The notes beneath the pieces were generated by a model. It had not been told where the DNA came from, did not search any database, and saw only the letters and a program-made list of their open reading frames with translations. Shown here piece after piece: positions 35,866 through 43,762 of a stretch of DNA of 64,000 nucleotides. Position 1 is the first letter of the stretch; each line of letters starts with the position of its first letter. Both the position numbers and the translations under genes were made by a program. Source of the stretch: Paenibacillus polymyxa (GTDB lineage Bacteria > Bacillota > Bacilli > Paenibacillales > Paenibacillaceae); NCBI RefSeq assembly GCF_001719045.1, contig NZ_CP015423.1, forward strand, positions 3,319,501 through 3,383,500, written 5' to 3'.

Positions 35866-36561
35866 CTAGGACGACGTCTTTCTGTAGGGAGACAGGACGC
35901 TGTCGTTAACCGCGTTGCGGGTATCTCGGTAATGATCCTCAATAAATCCCGATAACTCCTGAGCATTCCCTTGACTTAAAGCGTTTGCAAAGGTTCGATG
36001 TTTGTGAATCGTGACTTGTGATTCTTCGATGTTAGACGCAAATCTTTGTTCTGTCGCAGCTAACATGACCGTCAGGATTAGCTGTCTCATACCATTCCAG
36101 GTATGAAGAATACGGGTATGGCCTGCTTCCAGAACCAGAGCCTCATGAAAATTAAAATCCTGAAGAGAAAATTCAACGACATCCCTGTACTTGAGAGCGA
36201 CTTCCATTTTGTCAATCATCTGATTCAAAACAGTCACCAATGTGGCATTATCACTATGTACATACCTTTGTACAACAAAATGCTCAATTAGCATTCGCAC
36301 ATCGAATAGCTCCTCCATATCACCGGGTGTCATGCCGACGACAACCGCCCCCATGCGCTCCAAACGAATCAGTCCTTCGCCCGAGAGTGCCTTCAAGGCT
36401 TCACGCACCGGAGAACGACTGGTACCAAAATCGGCAGCAATCTGATTCTCAGATAGAACAGTGCCTGGCGTCTGAATACCCCGTATAATCTGAAGCCGAA
36501 GTTCACAAGCAATCCTTTCCCCAAGCGATGCGCCCTGTAACCAGGTTGTTGGATATTTCAT
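35866..36561 (-). CDS. gntR: GntR-family repressor of the gluconate operon
   Basis: A 231-residue FadR-subfamily GntR regulator. Residues ~10-78 form the winged helix (GERIACELRLQIIRGIQTPG, then ENQIAADFGTSRSPVREALKAL, the family's recognition helix). Residues ~85-220 are an FCD ligand-binding domain with His and Asp residues for metal and ligand (VRMLIEHFVV, DFNFHEALVLEAGH). Gluconate releases it from DNA in Bacillus. It is the first gene of its own operon and is preceded by an operator, so autoregulation is expected. ATAGGAG precedes the ATG. Confidence 0.93.
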   Translation of the reverse strand: MKYPTTWLQGASLGERIACELRLQIIRGIQTPGTVLSENQIAADFGTSRSPVREALKALSGEGLIRLERMGAVVVGMTPGDMEELFDVRMLIEHFVVQRYVHSDNATLVTVLNQMIDKMEVALKYRDVVEFSLQDFNFHEALVLEAGHTRILHTWNGMRQLILTVMLAATEQRFASNIEESQVTIHKHRTFANALSQGNAQELSGFIEDHYRDTRNAVNDSVLSPYRKTSS

Positions 36562-36591
36562 AGGATACTCCTATCTTGGAAATAATTTTGC

Positions 36592-36609
36592 ATACTGGTA
36601 TACAAGTTA
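36592..36609. promoter_or_regulatory. GntR operator at the gnt transcription start
   Basis: ATACTGGTATACAAGTTA matches the B. subtilis gnt operator ATACTTGTATACAAGTAT at 15 of 18 positions by my count. It begins a few bases downstream of the minus-strand -10, overlapping the expected transcription start. Confidence 0.8.
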
Positions 36610-36615
36610 TGGAAT

Positions 36616-36644
36616 ATTATATACCCCGTTTAAGATCCTTGTAA
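36616..36644 (-). promoter_or_regulatory. Sigma-A promoter of the gnt operon
   Basis: On the minus strand TTACAA (36644-36639), a 17-bp spacer and TATAAT (36621-36616). The -35 is covered by a cre-like sequence and the start by a GntR operator. Confidence 0.75.
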
Positions 36645-36653
36645 ACGGTGTCA
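36640..36653. promoter_or_regulatory. Candidate CcpA catabolite-response element (cre)
   Basis: TGTAAACGGTGTCA fits the cre consensus TGNAANCGNNNNCA. It overlaps the -35 of the gnt promoter, so CcpA bound here would block RNA polymerase. Carbon-catabolite repression of gnt is established in B. subtilis. Confidence 0.65.
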
Positions 36654-36754
36654 GTTGACATCGGTTCCATTTCGCTGCTTTTAGCGTTACAATAGAAGCA
36701 GAAAAAAGAAGCAGTGAAAAGTGGAACGAACACGGAAAAGAAGGAGACCGTTTA

Positions 36755-37501
36755 ATGATTATCATTAAAACCAAAGAACAAATTGAAAATATGAAAAAAG
36801 CTGGAGACATTTTGGCTGCTTGCCACCGGGAAATTGCCAAAATGATCAAGCCAGGCATTACGACACTGGAAATTGACGCCTTTGCGGAATCCTTTATGAA
36901 GAAGCATGGCGCAACACCGGAGCAAAAGGGCTATAACGGCTATCAGTTTGCAACTTGTGGCTCACCTAACGATGTGATTTGCCACGGCTTTCCGAATAAG
37001 ACACCGTTGAAGGACGGGGACATCGTGACGATCGACATGGTTGTGAACCTGAATGGCTGGCTGGCAGATTCCGCTTGGTCGTATGCGGTGGGTAATGTGT
37101 CTGAGCAGGCGCAAAAGCTGCTGGATGTTACCAAGGAATCGCTGTATAAAGGGATTGAGCAAGCCGTTATCGGTAACCGGATCGGAGATATTTCCCATGC
37201 GATACAAACCTACGCGGAAGCGGAAGGCTTCTCGGTCGTACGCGAATTCATTGGGCATGGCATCGGGGAAGAAATGCATGAGCAACCGCAAGTTCCTCAT
37301 TATGGACCTCCGCATCGTGGACCACGCTTAAAAGAGGGTATGGTCATTACAATTGAGCCGATGCTCAACACAGGCACATACCGCAGTAAAATTGATGCGG
37401 ACGGCTGGACCGCACGCACGTTGGACGGCGGCTTGTCTGCGCAATACGAGCACACGCTGGCCATTACAGCAGATGGTCCGATCATTTTGACACAGCAATA
37501 A
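36755..37501 (+). CDS. map: Methionine aminopeptidase, type I
   Basis: A 248-residue metalloprotease that removes the initiator Met from new proteins. The five metal ligands are visible: two Asp in TIDMVVNLNGWLADSAW, His in FIGHGIGEEMHEQ, Glu in TIEPML and Glu in QYEHTLAI. The substrate His is in DVICHGFPN. Length matches the short type I form. AGAAGGAG precedes the ATG. It is not in the usual ribosomal-protein/secY cluster, so it may be a second copy in this genome; that is inference from position only. A decayed GGDEF fragment follows in the same frame. Confidence 0.92.
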   Translation: MIIIKTKEQIENMKKAGDILAACHREIAKMIKPGITTLEIDAFAESFMKKHGATPEQKGYNGYQFATCGSPNDVICHGFPNKTPLKDGDIVTIDMVVNLNGWLADSAWSYAVGNVSEQAQKLLDVTKESLYKGIEQAVIGNRIGDISHAIQTYAEAEGFSVVREFIGHGIGEEMHEQPQVPHYGPPHRGPRLKEGMVITIEPMLNTGTYRSKIDADGWTARTLDGGLSAQYEHTLAITADGPIILTQQ

Positions 37502-37516
37502 AAGCAGGCACCCCTC

Positions 37517-37684
37517 GGGAGCATACAGACTAACGGGTTGAATGACAGTCAGTCTGGGCATATTCATCTGGCCCCCGAACGCCAGAGTGAGCGTGAAGAG
37601 CTGATCGAGCAGGCAGATCGGATGCTGTACACTGCGAAGACAGAGGGACGCAATCGAGTAGCTCCTTTTTCCCGGAATGCATAA
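37517..37684 (+). pseudogene. C-terminal remnant of a GGDEF (diguanylate cyclase) gene
   Basis: After the map stop the same frame stays open to 37684 with no start signal. It encodes EELIEQADRMLYTAKTEGRNRV, unmistakably the last helix and end of a GGDEF domain (consensus LxxADxALYxAKxxGRNRV). The upstream ~25 codons are not recognisable and the GGEEF catalytic loop is missing. Only about 55 codons survive, so it is a relic of a deleted cyclase gene whose deletion edge lies just behind map. Confidence 0.85.
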
Positions 37685-37704
37685 TGTAGACCTGATAGAC
37701 TAAA

Positions 37705-37752
37705 AGACCAAAAAGACACGGCTCCTGTTGGGAGAACGTGTCTTTTTGGTCT
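37705..37752. terminator. Perfect 16-bp hairpin between map region and ccdC
   Basis: AGACCAAAAAGACACG (37705-37720) pairs fully with its complement at 37737-37752. It lies between convergent units and can serve both. Confidence 0.85.
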
Positions 37753-37792
37753 ATACAGCAATATGCGAGCATGCATGTTAAAAACCCGTTTG

Positions 37793-38290
37793 TCAGATGC
37801 GAACTTCCGTCTCGTTCGGAACGAACTGACGATATTGGAAATACATACGAAGCCGCCAGTGTAACAAGGTTCCGAAGGCTAGGATGAAAAATAGCCCTGC
37901 TGTCTGCGGAATGGTAATGTAATGCTGAATAAATTCATGCAGCAGCAATCGGACGATCAGCAGGCTGATCAGGATAAAAAAGAAGGTACGTGAGCGTTGG
38001 ACGAAAACCAGCCCTTCTTGCGATTCAAATTTGGTGCTGCGGATCAACGGGTAAGAAAAAATAAACCAGCCGACCAGAAAAGCGCCCAGCGCCCAAAGCC
38101 AGGGAACCCGTACTTCCGGCACCACAAACATCATAAAACCGGTGCTCATGCCGAGCGGAGGAATGATGATTTTTTTGGCATTAATCGGGCGATGACCTGT
38201 CTTCATACGGATGAAAATAGCCGAAATAGCGATTACGATCATACCGAAGGTTGCGCCATATTGCAGCAATGGGGTGCTAATATGAAACAT
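37793..38290 (-). CDS. ccdC: CcdC-like membrane protein
   Basis: A 165-residue protein with four to five membrane segments. ATFGMIVIAISAIFIRMK, IIPPLGMSTGFMMF and RSTKFESQEGLVFVQRSRTFF match the CcdC family of Bacillales, which is encoded with the CcdA thiol transporter in B. subtilis; its own role in cytochrome c biogenesis there is not essential. GAGGGGG precedes the ATG. No ccdA is nearby, but a disulfide-forming protein gene lies 166 bp upstream on the same strand, suggesting a thiol-redox theme. Confidence 0.82.
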   Translation of the reverse strand: MFHISTPLLQYGATFGMIVIAISAIFIRMKTGHRPINAKKIIIPPLGMSTGFMMFVVPEVRVPWLWALGAFLVGWFIFSYPLIRSTKFESQEGLVFVQRSRTFFFILISLLIVRLLLHEFIQHYITIPQTAGLFFILAFGTLLHWRLRMYFQYRQFVPNETEVRI

Positions 38291-38455
38291 GGACTGGCCC
38301 CCTCTATAAGGAATATAAGCGTTATTGGACAGACTGCAAACCTTTTACATTATACCACATATGCAATGGATATATTTAGTTACAGTCTTTCCTCTGGCAA
38401 GCGGATTATACGCCTCTTGGTGGTAACGGATCCTATAATTAGGTCTCTTTCATAC

Positions 38456-38932
38456 TTATGCGAGTTCCTTTGCTTGTACCTCTCCTTGAGCTGATTTTTT
38501 CTCCTGACGCATGATATAACCCATGGCTGCAATAATAAGGATAAAGGCAATCAGTGCGAGAAAAGGAATGGTAATAAAATCGAACCAGTTCAGGTAATCC
38601 TGTTCACAGGATACTCTGCCGCAGGAAGTTGAAGTTTGCGCAGCTGCTTTGGCGGCTGCATGGATGCGCTGAATGATAAAATGATAGGCTGAAATCGCGC
38701 CTCCAATGATAGCCAACGGCATGACATAACGGCGTATCCCGGAATCTCCTCGAAAATAGGCAATCCCGAGCAGAAGGGTCAGGGGATACATCAGAATGCG
38801 CTGAAACCAGCACAGCTTACAAGGCTCATACCCCAAAATCTCGCTGAGATACAGACTGCCCAAAGTTGCCACACAAGCTACAACCCAGGCGGCAAACAAA
38901 GCAATATCCGTTTTTTTAAAAGATCCAATCAT
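38456..38932 (-). CDS. bdbC: DsbB-like disulfide oxidoreductase
   Basis: A 158-residue membrane protein with four membrane segments and the two Cys pairs of DsbB: CKLC in the first extracytoplasmic loop (YEPCKLCWFQRIL) and a second pair in TSTSCGRVSCEQDY. It passes electrons from a BdbD-type thiol oxidase to quinone. No bdbD partner is adjacent. AAAGGAG precedes the ATG. The C-terminus is a short charged tail. Confidence 0.9.
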   Translation of the reverse strand: MIGSFKKTDIALFAAWVVACVATLGSLYLSEILGYEPCKLCWFQRILMYPLTLLLGIAYFRGDSGIRRYVMPLAIIGGAISAYHFIIQRIHAAAKAAAQTSTSCGRVSCEQDYLNWFDFITIPFLALIAFILIIAAMGYIMRQEKKSAQGEVQAKELA

Positions 38933-39069
38933 AGTAACGCTCCTTTTTTAATTCAAATGAGAACAAAATGAACTCACCCGTGTCTTGTCCCATCGGCAGG
39001 CATCTGCCGATATGTATGTCTTAATCCGTATTGTACTGTATTTTGAGTGCAGGGTCATACTTAAACATA

Positions 39070-39098
39070 TTGACATCATTCACTATCATTTTTATAAT
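39070..39098 (+). promoter_or_regulatory. Consensus sigma-A promoter of the nitroreductase gene
   Basis: TTGACA (39070-39075), 17-bp spacer, TATAAT (39093-39098): a perfect match to the vegetative consensus, implying strong expression unless repressed. The 69-bp leader shows no obvious operator. Confidence 0.88.
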
Positions 39099-39167
39099 TG
39101 CAGTAGTTTGGGAAGTTAATGAGGATTCAAATTAGATATATATTAAGAAATTAGGAGTGTGCCTAGA

Positions 39168-39794
39168 ATGTCGAGCAGTCCAAAAAATGAAACTCTATCT
39201 ACTATTAGTGAAAGACACGCGGTAAAGAGCTATGTTAAGGATTTTAAATTGCCAGAGGAAGATCTGGAGGCCATTTTGACTGCGGCGGTAGAAGCTCCTT
39301 CCGCTTGGAACCTCCAACATTGGAAATTCCTTGTCATCGAAAGCGAAGCGGACAAACAAAAATTGCTACCTATCGCCTACAATCAGGGTCAAGTAGCGGA
39401 AAGTTCCGTTACGATTGCCGTATTGGGTGATTTGGAAGCGAACCGCAACACCGTCATTTATGATCAAGCGGTAGAAGCAGGCGCACTGCCAGCAGAAATC
39501 CGTGACGCATTGGTAGGTCAAATCAACGGCGCATACCAAAATCCGCAAGTAGCTCGCGATGCAGCCATCCTGAACTCTGCTCTTGCAGCACAAAATATTA
39601 TGCTGGCTGCTAAATCTTTGGGCTACGACACTTGCGCAATGGGCGGTTTCATTCCAGCACAATTGATTGAGCAATTCAATATTCCAGCACGTTACCTGCC
39701 AACTATGCTTATTAGCGTAGGTAAGGCACAAGTGCCAGCGCGTCCATCAGGACGTTTTCCATTGTCTGAAGTTGTTGTAAAAGGCAGCTTCTAA
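39168..39794 (+). CDS. Nitroreductase-family FMN-dependent oxidoreductase
   Basis: The ATG at 39168 (MSSSPKNETL) is chosen; AGGAG lies 10 bases upstream. A GTG at 39159 is nearly on top of it and less likely. The 208-residue protein has the nitroreductase fold: SERHAVKSYVKD with the FMN phosphate-binding Arg-His, AAVEAPSAWNLQHWKFLVI, and GYDTCAMGGFIPAQL near the second FMN contact. These NAD(P)H-dependent flavoproteins reduce nitro compounds, quinones or related acceptors. A perfect promoter precedes it and a terminator follows, so it is a strongly expressed single gene. Confidence 0.9.
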   Translation: MSSSPKNETLSTISERHAVKSYVKDFKLPEEDLEAILTAAVEAPSAWNLQHWKFLVIESEADKQKLLPIAYNQGQVAESSVTIAVLGDLEANRNTVIYDQAVEAGALPAEIRDALVGQINGAYQNPQVARDAAILNSALAAQNIMLAAKSLGYDTCAMGGFIPAQLIEQFNIPARYLPTMLISVGKAQVPARPSGRFPLSEVVVKGSF

Positions 39795-39810
39795 GAAGAT
39801 CTGTGAATAT

Positions 39811-39854
39811 AAAAGGGTGTTCCTGCAACCGTTCGTGGTTGGGAACACCCTTTT
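39811..39854. terminator. Terminator of the nitroreductase gene
   Basis: AAAAGGGTGTTCC (39811-39823) pairs with GGAACACCCTTTT (39842-39854), with an inner CAACC/GGTTG stem. It also lies before the convergent mprF stop. Confidence 0.9.
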
Positions 39855-39899
39855 ATACGTTGTGTTAGGCTATTAAAGTTCCTGTTGTCAGCCCTTTGT

Positions 39900-42542
39900 T
39901 TAGTCCGATCGTTTGGACACGAGATAAACCAGCTCCAGCGTCAGGATTGGTAGAAAGACAGAAGCCGGATAGGCCAGATAGCGCGGCTCCCATTGGGGCT
40001 TGAACTTATCCTTAAAGCGCCGAAGCCCCTGAAAACCGTAAAAATGTCCCCCGTATTGGAAAACAAGTCGAGCCAGCTTTTCCTCGCGTAATGCCTTTTC
40101 GCTTTGTCCTACCTGGGACAGCGGTGCCATACCCAAATTAAATGTCGTATATCCACTCTCCTTGGCCCACTCAATGACCCGTGTGAATAAATAATCCATC
40201 GTGCCATTTGGCGTGTCAGGCAAGTGGCGCATCAGGTCAATGGAGACCGTCCGTCCATGATCATAGGCAGGGGCCATCGTAGCGAAAGCGATGACCTTCC
40301 CTTCAGAGTCCTTTAGCAATGCAATTGGAGCCAACTGAAGGTAAGGTTCTTTGAACCAGCCGAGGGAATATCCCTTCTCCTTGCGCCCGTCCAGCCAAAT
40401 ATTCGAAACATGCCGCATCTCTTCAATCAGTGACGCCTCTAGAGGCGGTTGGATGATTTCGAACGAGTAGCCTTCGCGGTCAAAGCGGTTTTTGGCGCTG
40501 CGTAGCGCCTGATTGCTTTTGCCCGTCAGTGTAAATGATTCCAGCGGTACCAGTGCTTCCTCGCCCAGTTTGAAAAAGCGATAGCCGTTCTCGTGATAGA
40601 TGGACAAATACTCCGGCGAGGCCTGATAAAATACTGCCGTTAACGCATACCGATCTGCGAACCGTTGGAATTCCTGAATGGCTTCACTTACACGTTCTTT
40701 TGGACCGAGGGGGTCACCTAATACAATCAGTTTGTCCCGGCTGCGAGCATAGGGAATGACGACCTGTTCATTTTTGGTCCAATACAGATATTTATCGCCC
40801 AAAAAAAGCATATGAGATACGAGATTACCACCCTGCCGTTCCAAAAATTCTTTTAGCTTATCCAGCTCTTGCTCGTCGGGTAAATTGGCGATGCTACGCT
40901 GAGGTCGAAGAAAGAAATACACCGTTAGGAATACCCATGCCAAAATCAGACTAAACACAGCGGTAACTCCGTAATCGCTGCGGTTCATAAAAAAGTCCAG
41001 ATGGACCTTGGCATGCAAATGGCGCATAAAAGGAGTGTTGGAGCCTGCCCCAATGATAAAATAAGCCCCGGTTACGAGTAGAGATAATCCACCCCATATT
41101 AAAATGTTGTGCCGATTCAGCGGAGCACTGACCCGATAAAACCGTGAACGTGAGATCCATAGCATTAACGCCACAAACAGCAGGAATAAGGCTTCTTCAA
41201 AATCTAGCCCTTTAGTGAAGGTGAAAATAGCTCCTGTCAGCAGCAGTATCAATGTCAGCCGCAATGCTCTGCGAATACGCAGAGAGATTCCGTGGGACAG
41301 GACGACAAGCATAATCCCGATGATGACCGAGATTTCATGCGACAAGCGCATGACGGGCAGGCTGAGCAAATGCTCAGCAAAACGTAGCCGATATAACAGA
41401 CCGGGCGTAGCTGCCGACAAAAGAAGCACCACGCCGGAGATGAGTACCAGCTTACCAAGCGCCCATACCCCTAGATCGGCCAAAAACCGGAATTGACCAG
41501 GCCAGCCCCATACCTTCTGCCAGGCATTAAGGGAATAATCCCAACCCGTCTCAGCTAGCTGATTCAGGCGCTCGTTACGTGGAATCATTTCCAGCGCGGC
41601 TAATACCAAGCCGATGAGCCACGGGATGATGTAATAAAAGATACGAAAGACCAGCAGCACAGCCAGTGCCCGATCTGAGTTGGCTCCCGCCATTTGCAGC
41701 CCGAGCAGAGCAATGATGTCGAATGCCCCGACCCCTCCGGGTGCAAGACTGATCAACCCGGCAATCGCGGCTATCACATAAATGCCGAACACAGCATGGA
41801 TCGGAAGTTCATGGAGCAAGTGCGAGCCGATCCATGCAAAGGTAAGGCCAGCCAGCAGCCATTCCAGCAGGGAAGCACTAATGGAAGCGGAGATAGTGGA
41901 CCAGGAAAGCTGTCCTTCTCCCTTGTTGAACCATGTGGAGTACCGTTTGGAGCGCTGCATGATCAGAAATAGCGGCAGGTACAATGCCATTCCCCACAGC
42001 GCCCAATGAAGCCAAGGATGAGCATCCAGCACAGGCTGTACCGGATACAAATGGACAATGGCCCCCCAAGCCAGTAAAGATAGTCCGGTAATGACGACCG
42101 GCGAAAGAAACACGACGGCAGAGGTGATGACACCTAACGGCACACCGCTTTTTTTATACAGTACGGTGCGAAGTCCCGCTCCTGTAAAGCCTGCAAAACC
42201 AAAGACATTATTGAAGGTATTGGAGATCCACGCGTAGCGAAATGTCGTCCCAGGCTTGACCTGAAGCTTGAAATGATGCCTGATTACGTAATCGTACGCG
42301 CTCATAGCCGCCACGGCAGCCAGTGAGAACAAGCCAATTTCGATGAGAAACGTGGCATCCATTCGCCGCAGCTCATGAAACATACGCGCCAGATTAAAGT
42401 CATTTAGTTCTCGTCCGGCCTCCCATATAATAAAAGCCAGTACAGCCAACGGTAGCAGAATACGTGTCAATCGCTGCCTGTAGATGGTCATCAAGAACTG
42501 TACGATTTTAAAGGATTGGGTCGGTTTGTGATTTGACTTCAT
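39900..42542 (-). CDS. mprF: Phosphatidylglycerol lysyltransferase/flippase MprF
   Basis: The ATG at 42542 (MKSNHKPTQSFK) follows AGCAGGTGA; upstream in-frame codons lack a site. The ~880-residue protein has an N-terminal flippase part with about 13-14 membrane segments (residues ~1-530; APGGVGAFDIIALLGLQ is diagnostic) and a C-terminal cytoplasmic DUF2156 aminoacyltransferase (~545-870; VIPYARSRDKLIVLGDPLG, FNLGMAPLSQVGQ). MprF transfers Lys (sometimes Ala) from tRNA to phosphatidylglycerol and flips the product outward, lowering surface negative charge and giving resistance to cationic peptides. This fits a peptide-producing, peptide-exposed soil bacterium. It is a single-gene unit. Confidence 0.93.
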   Translation of the reverse strand: MKSNHKPTQSFKIVQFLMTIYRQRLTRILLPLAVLAFIIWEAGRELNDFNLARMFHELRRMDATFLIEIGLFSLAAVAAMSAYDYVIRHHFKLQVKPGTTFRYAWISNTFNNVFGFAGFTGAGLRTVLYKKSGVPLGVITSAVVFLSPVVITGLSLLAWGAIVHLYPVQPVLDAHPWLHWALWGMALYLPLFLIMQRSKRYSTWFNKGEGQLSWSTISASISASLLEWLLAGLTFAWIGSHLLHELPIHAVFGIYVIAAIAGLISLAPGGVGAFDIIALLGLQMAGANSDRALAVLLVFRIFYYIIPWLIGLVLAALEMIPRNERLNQLAETGWDYSLNAWQKVWGWPGQFRFLADLGVWALGKLVLISGVVLLLSAATPGLLYRLRFAEHLLSLPVMRLSHEISVIIGIMLVVLSHGISLRIRRALRLTLILLLTGAIFTFTKGLDFEEALFLLFVALMLWISRSRFYRVSAPLNRHNILIWGGLSLLVTGAYFIIGAGSNTPFMRHLHAKVHLDFFMNRSDYGVTAVFSLILAWVFLTVYFFLRPQRSIANLPDEQELDKLKEFLERQGGNLVSHMLFLGDKYLYWTKNEQVVIPYARSRDKLIVLGDPLGPKERVSEAIQEFQRFADRYALTAVFYQASPEYLSIYHENGYRFFKLGEEALVPLESFTLTGKSNQALRSAKNRFDREGYSFEIIQPPLEASLIEEMRHVSNIWLDGRKEKGYSLGWFKEPYLQLAPIALLKDSEGKVIAFATMAPAYDHGRTVSIDLMRHLPDTPNGTMDYLFTRVIEWAKESGYTTFNLGMAPLSQVGQSEKALREEKLARLVFQYGGHFYGFQGLRRFKDKFKPQWEPRYLAYPASVFLPILTLELVYLVSKRSD

Positions 42543-42679
42543 AGATTCACCTGCTTGAAAAGAATGAGATATACACGAAATAAAGTACTTAGAATTCATG
42601 CCCAATGAACATTACTATACATTATACCTACAATAATCGCTTGAATAACAACAGAAGGGTTACGAAATGGGATTTCCGA

Positions 42680-42708
42680 TTGATTGCTGTAAATAATTCC
42701 AATATAAT
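42680..42708 (+). promoter_or_regulatory. Sigma-A promoter of the AAA ATPase gene
   Basis: TTGATT (42680-42685), 17-bp spacer, TATAAT (42703-42708), about 45 bp before the start codon. Confidence 0.75.
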
Positions 42709-42753
42709 GATGGAAAACCTAGTGAATTGCTTGGCAATGGAGCTGAACTGGAC

Positions 42754-43512
42754 ATGAGTATATGGGACCGCAATCTTTTCATACGTCGCCTGGAGCTGAT
42801 ATGGCCTCCAGATGCTGACGAGAGCCAATATCCGTTTAACTTAAAAGCCCTGCACCAGTGGAACGAACTGAAATTCCATCCTTCCGTCACCTATATTATT
42901 GGAGAAAATGGCGTAGGTAAATCGACGCTTATGGAGGCAATCGCGGTCGCGTGGGGATTTAATCCAGAGGGCGGTACTAAAAATTTCAATTTTTCTACAC
43001 AAGCCACGCATTCCTCACTGTATGAGCATATCCGGCTGGTGAGAGGGGTGGAAAAGCCAAGGGATGGCTTCTTTTTCCGGGCGGAGAGCTACTATAATGT
43101 GGCGACTCACATCGACGAGCTGGATCGAGAAGGAGGAGGGCGACCGATTCGAGATTCCTATGGGGGTAAATCGCTGCATGAGCAGTCGCATGGCGAGTCT
43201 TTTTTTGCTGCCTTTGTGCATCGGTTTGGAGGACAAGGGTTGTATATTTTGGATGAACCGGAGGCAGCGTTATCACCTTTGCGCCAGATGGCCATGCTTG
43301 CACGGATTCACGAGCTGGTGCAGCAAGGCTCACAGTTTATCATTTCTACTCATTCCCCTATTTTGATGGCTTATCCAGATTCCATCTTGTATCATCTGAC
43401 ACATGAAGGGATCGACACCCGGACGCTGGAGGAAACCGATCATTTTATCATTACGAAACAATTTCTGAATAACAGGGAAAAGATGATACAGGAGCTATTC
43501 GAAGATCCATAA
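42754..43512 (+). CDS. AAA-family (RecF/ABC-like) ATPase, 252 aa
   Basis: The ATG at 42754 (MSIWDRNLFIRRLELIWP) is preferred; GGAG lies 11 bases upstream. The protein is a stand-alone ABC-like ATPase of the RecF/SMC/Old type: Walker A IIGENGVGKSTLMEAI, a signature-like GKSLHEQSHGESFFAAF, Walker B LYILDEPEAALSPLRQMAML and switch His in FIISTHSPIL. There is no coiled-coil insertion and no fused nuclease. Such small predicted ATPases are widespread; some are defence components, but no nuclease partner is adjacent here. Function unknown. Confidence 0.82.
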   Translation: MSIWDRNLFIRRLELIWPPDADESQYPFNLKALHQWNELKFHPSVTYIIGENGVGKSTLMEAIAVAWGFNPEGGTKNFNFSTQATHSSLYEHIRLVRGVEKPRDGFFFRAESYYNVATHIDELDREGGGRPIRDSYGGKSLHEQSHGESFFAAFVHRFGGQGLYILDEPEAALSPLRQMAMLARIHELVQQGSQFIISTHSPILMAYPDSILYHLTHEGIDTRTLEETDHFIITKQFLNNREKMIQELFEDP

Positions 43513-43571
43513 TAAAGTTCGTAGGGACCGCTAGACCGTTCCAGAAATTCATCCTGGTCGTTTGTTATGAG

Positions 43572-43606
43572 AGGGACAACACTGTCTATTCAGGTTGTTC
43601 CTTTTT
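43572..43606 (+). terminator. Terminator of the AAA ATPase gene
   Basis: GGGACAAC (43573-43580) pairs with GTTGTTCC (43594-43601) and a T run follows. Confidence 0.8.
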
Positions 43607-43762
43607 GCTGTTTGCCAAAGGAAAGATTCAGGGTTATCGGAAGTATTTTATGATTGTTATTTGTCCCACACTCTATTAATATAATGAAGAGTTTTGCTGG
43701 AATGGTTGCAAAATAAGATTTTCGTATACGAAATAAAGAACCTGAGGAGGACAAAACGCTAC

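Noticed and set aside
42754..43512. Old-type defence ATPase (Gabija/retron-like) call for the AAA ATPase
   Set aside because: No nuclease, helicase or reverse transcriptase partner is adjacent and the protein lacks a TOPRIM domain; left as ATPase of unknown function.
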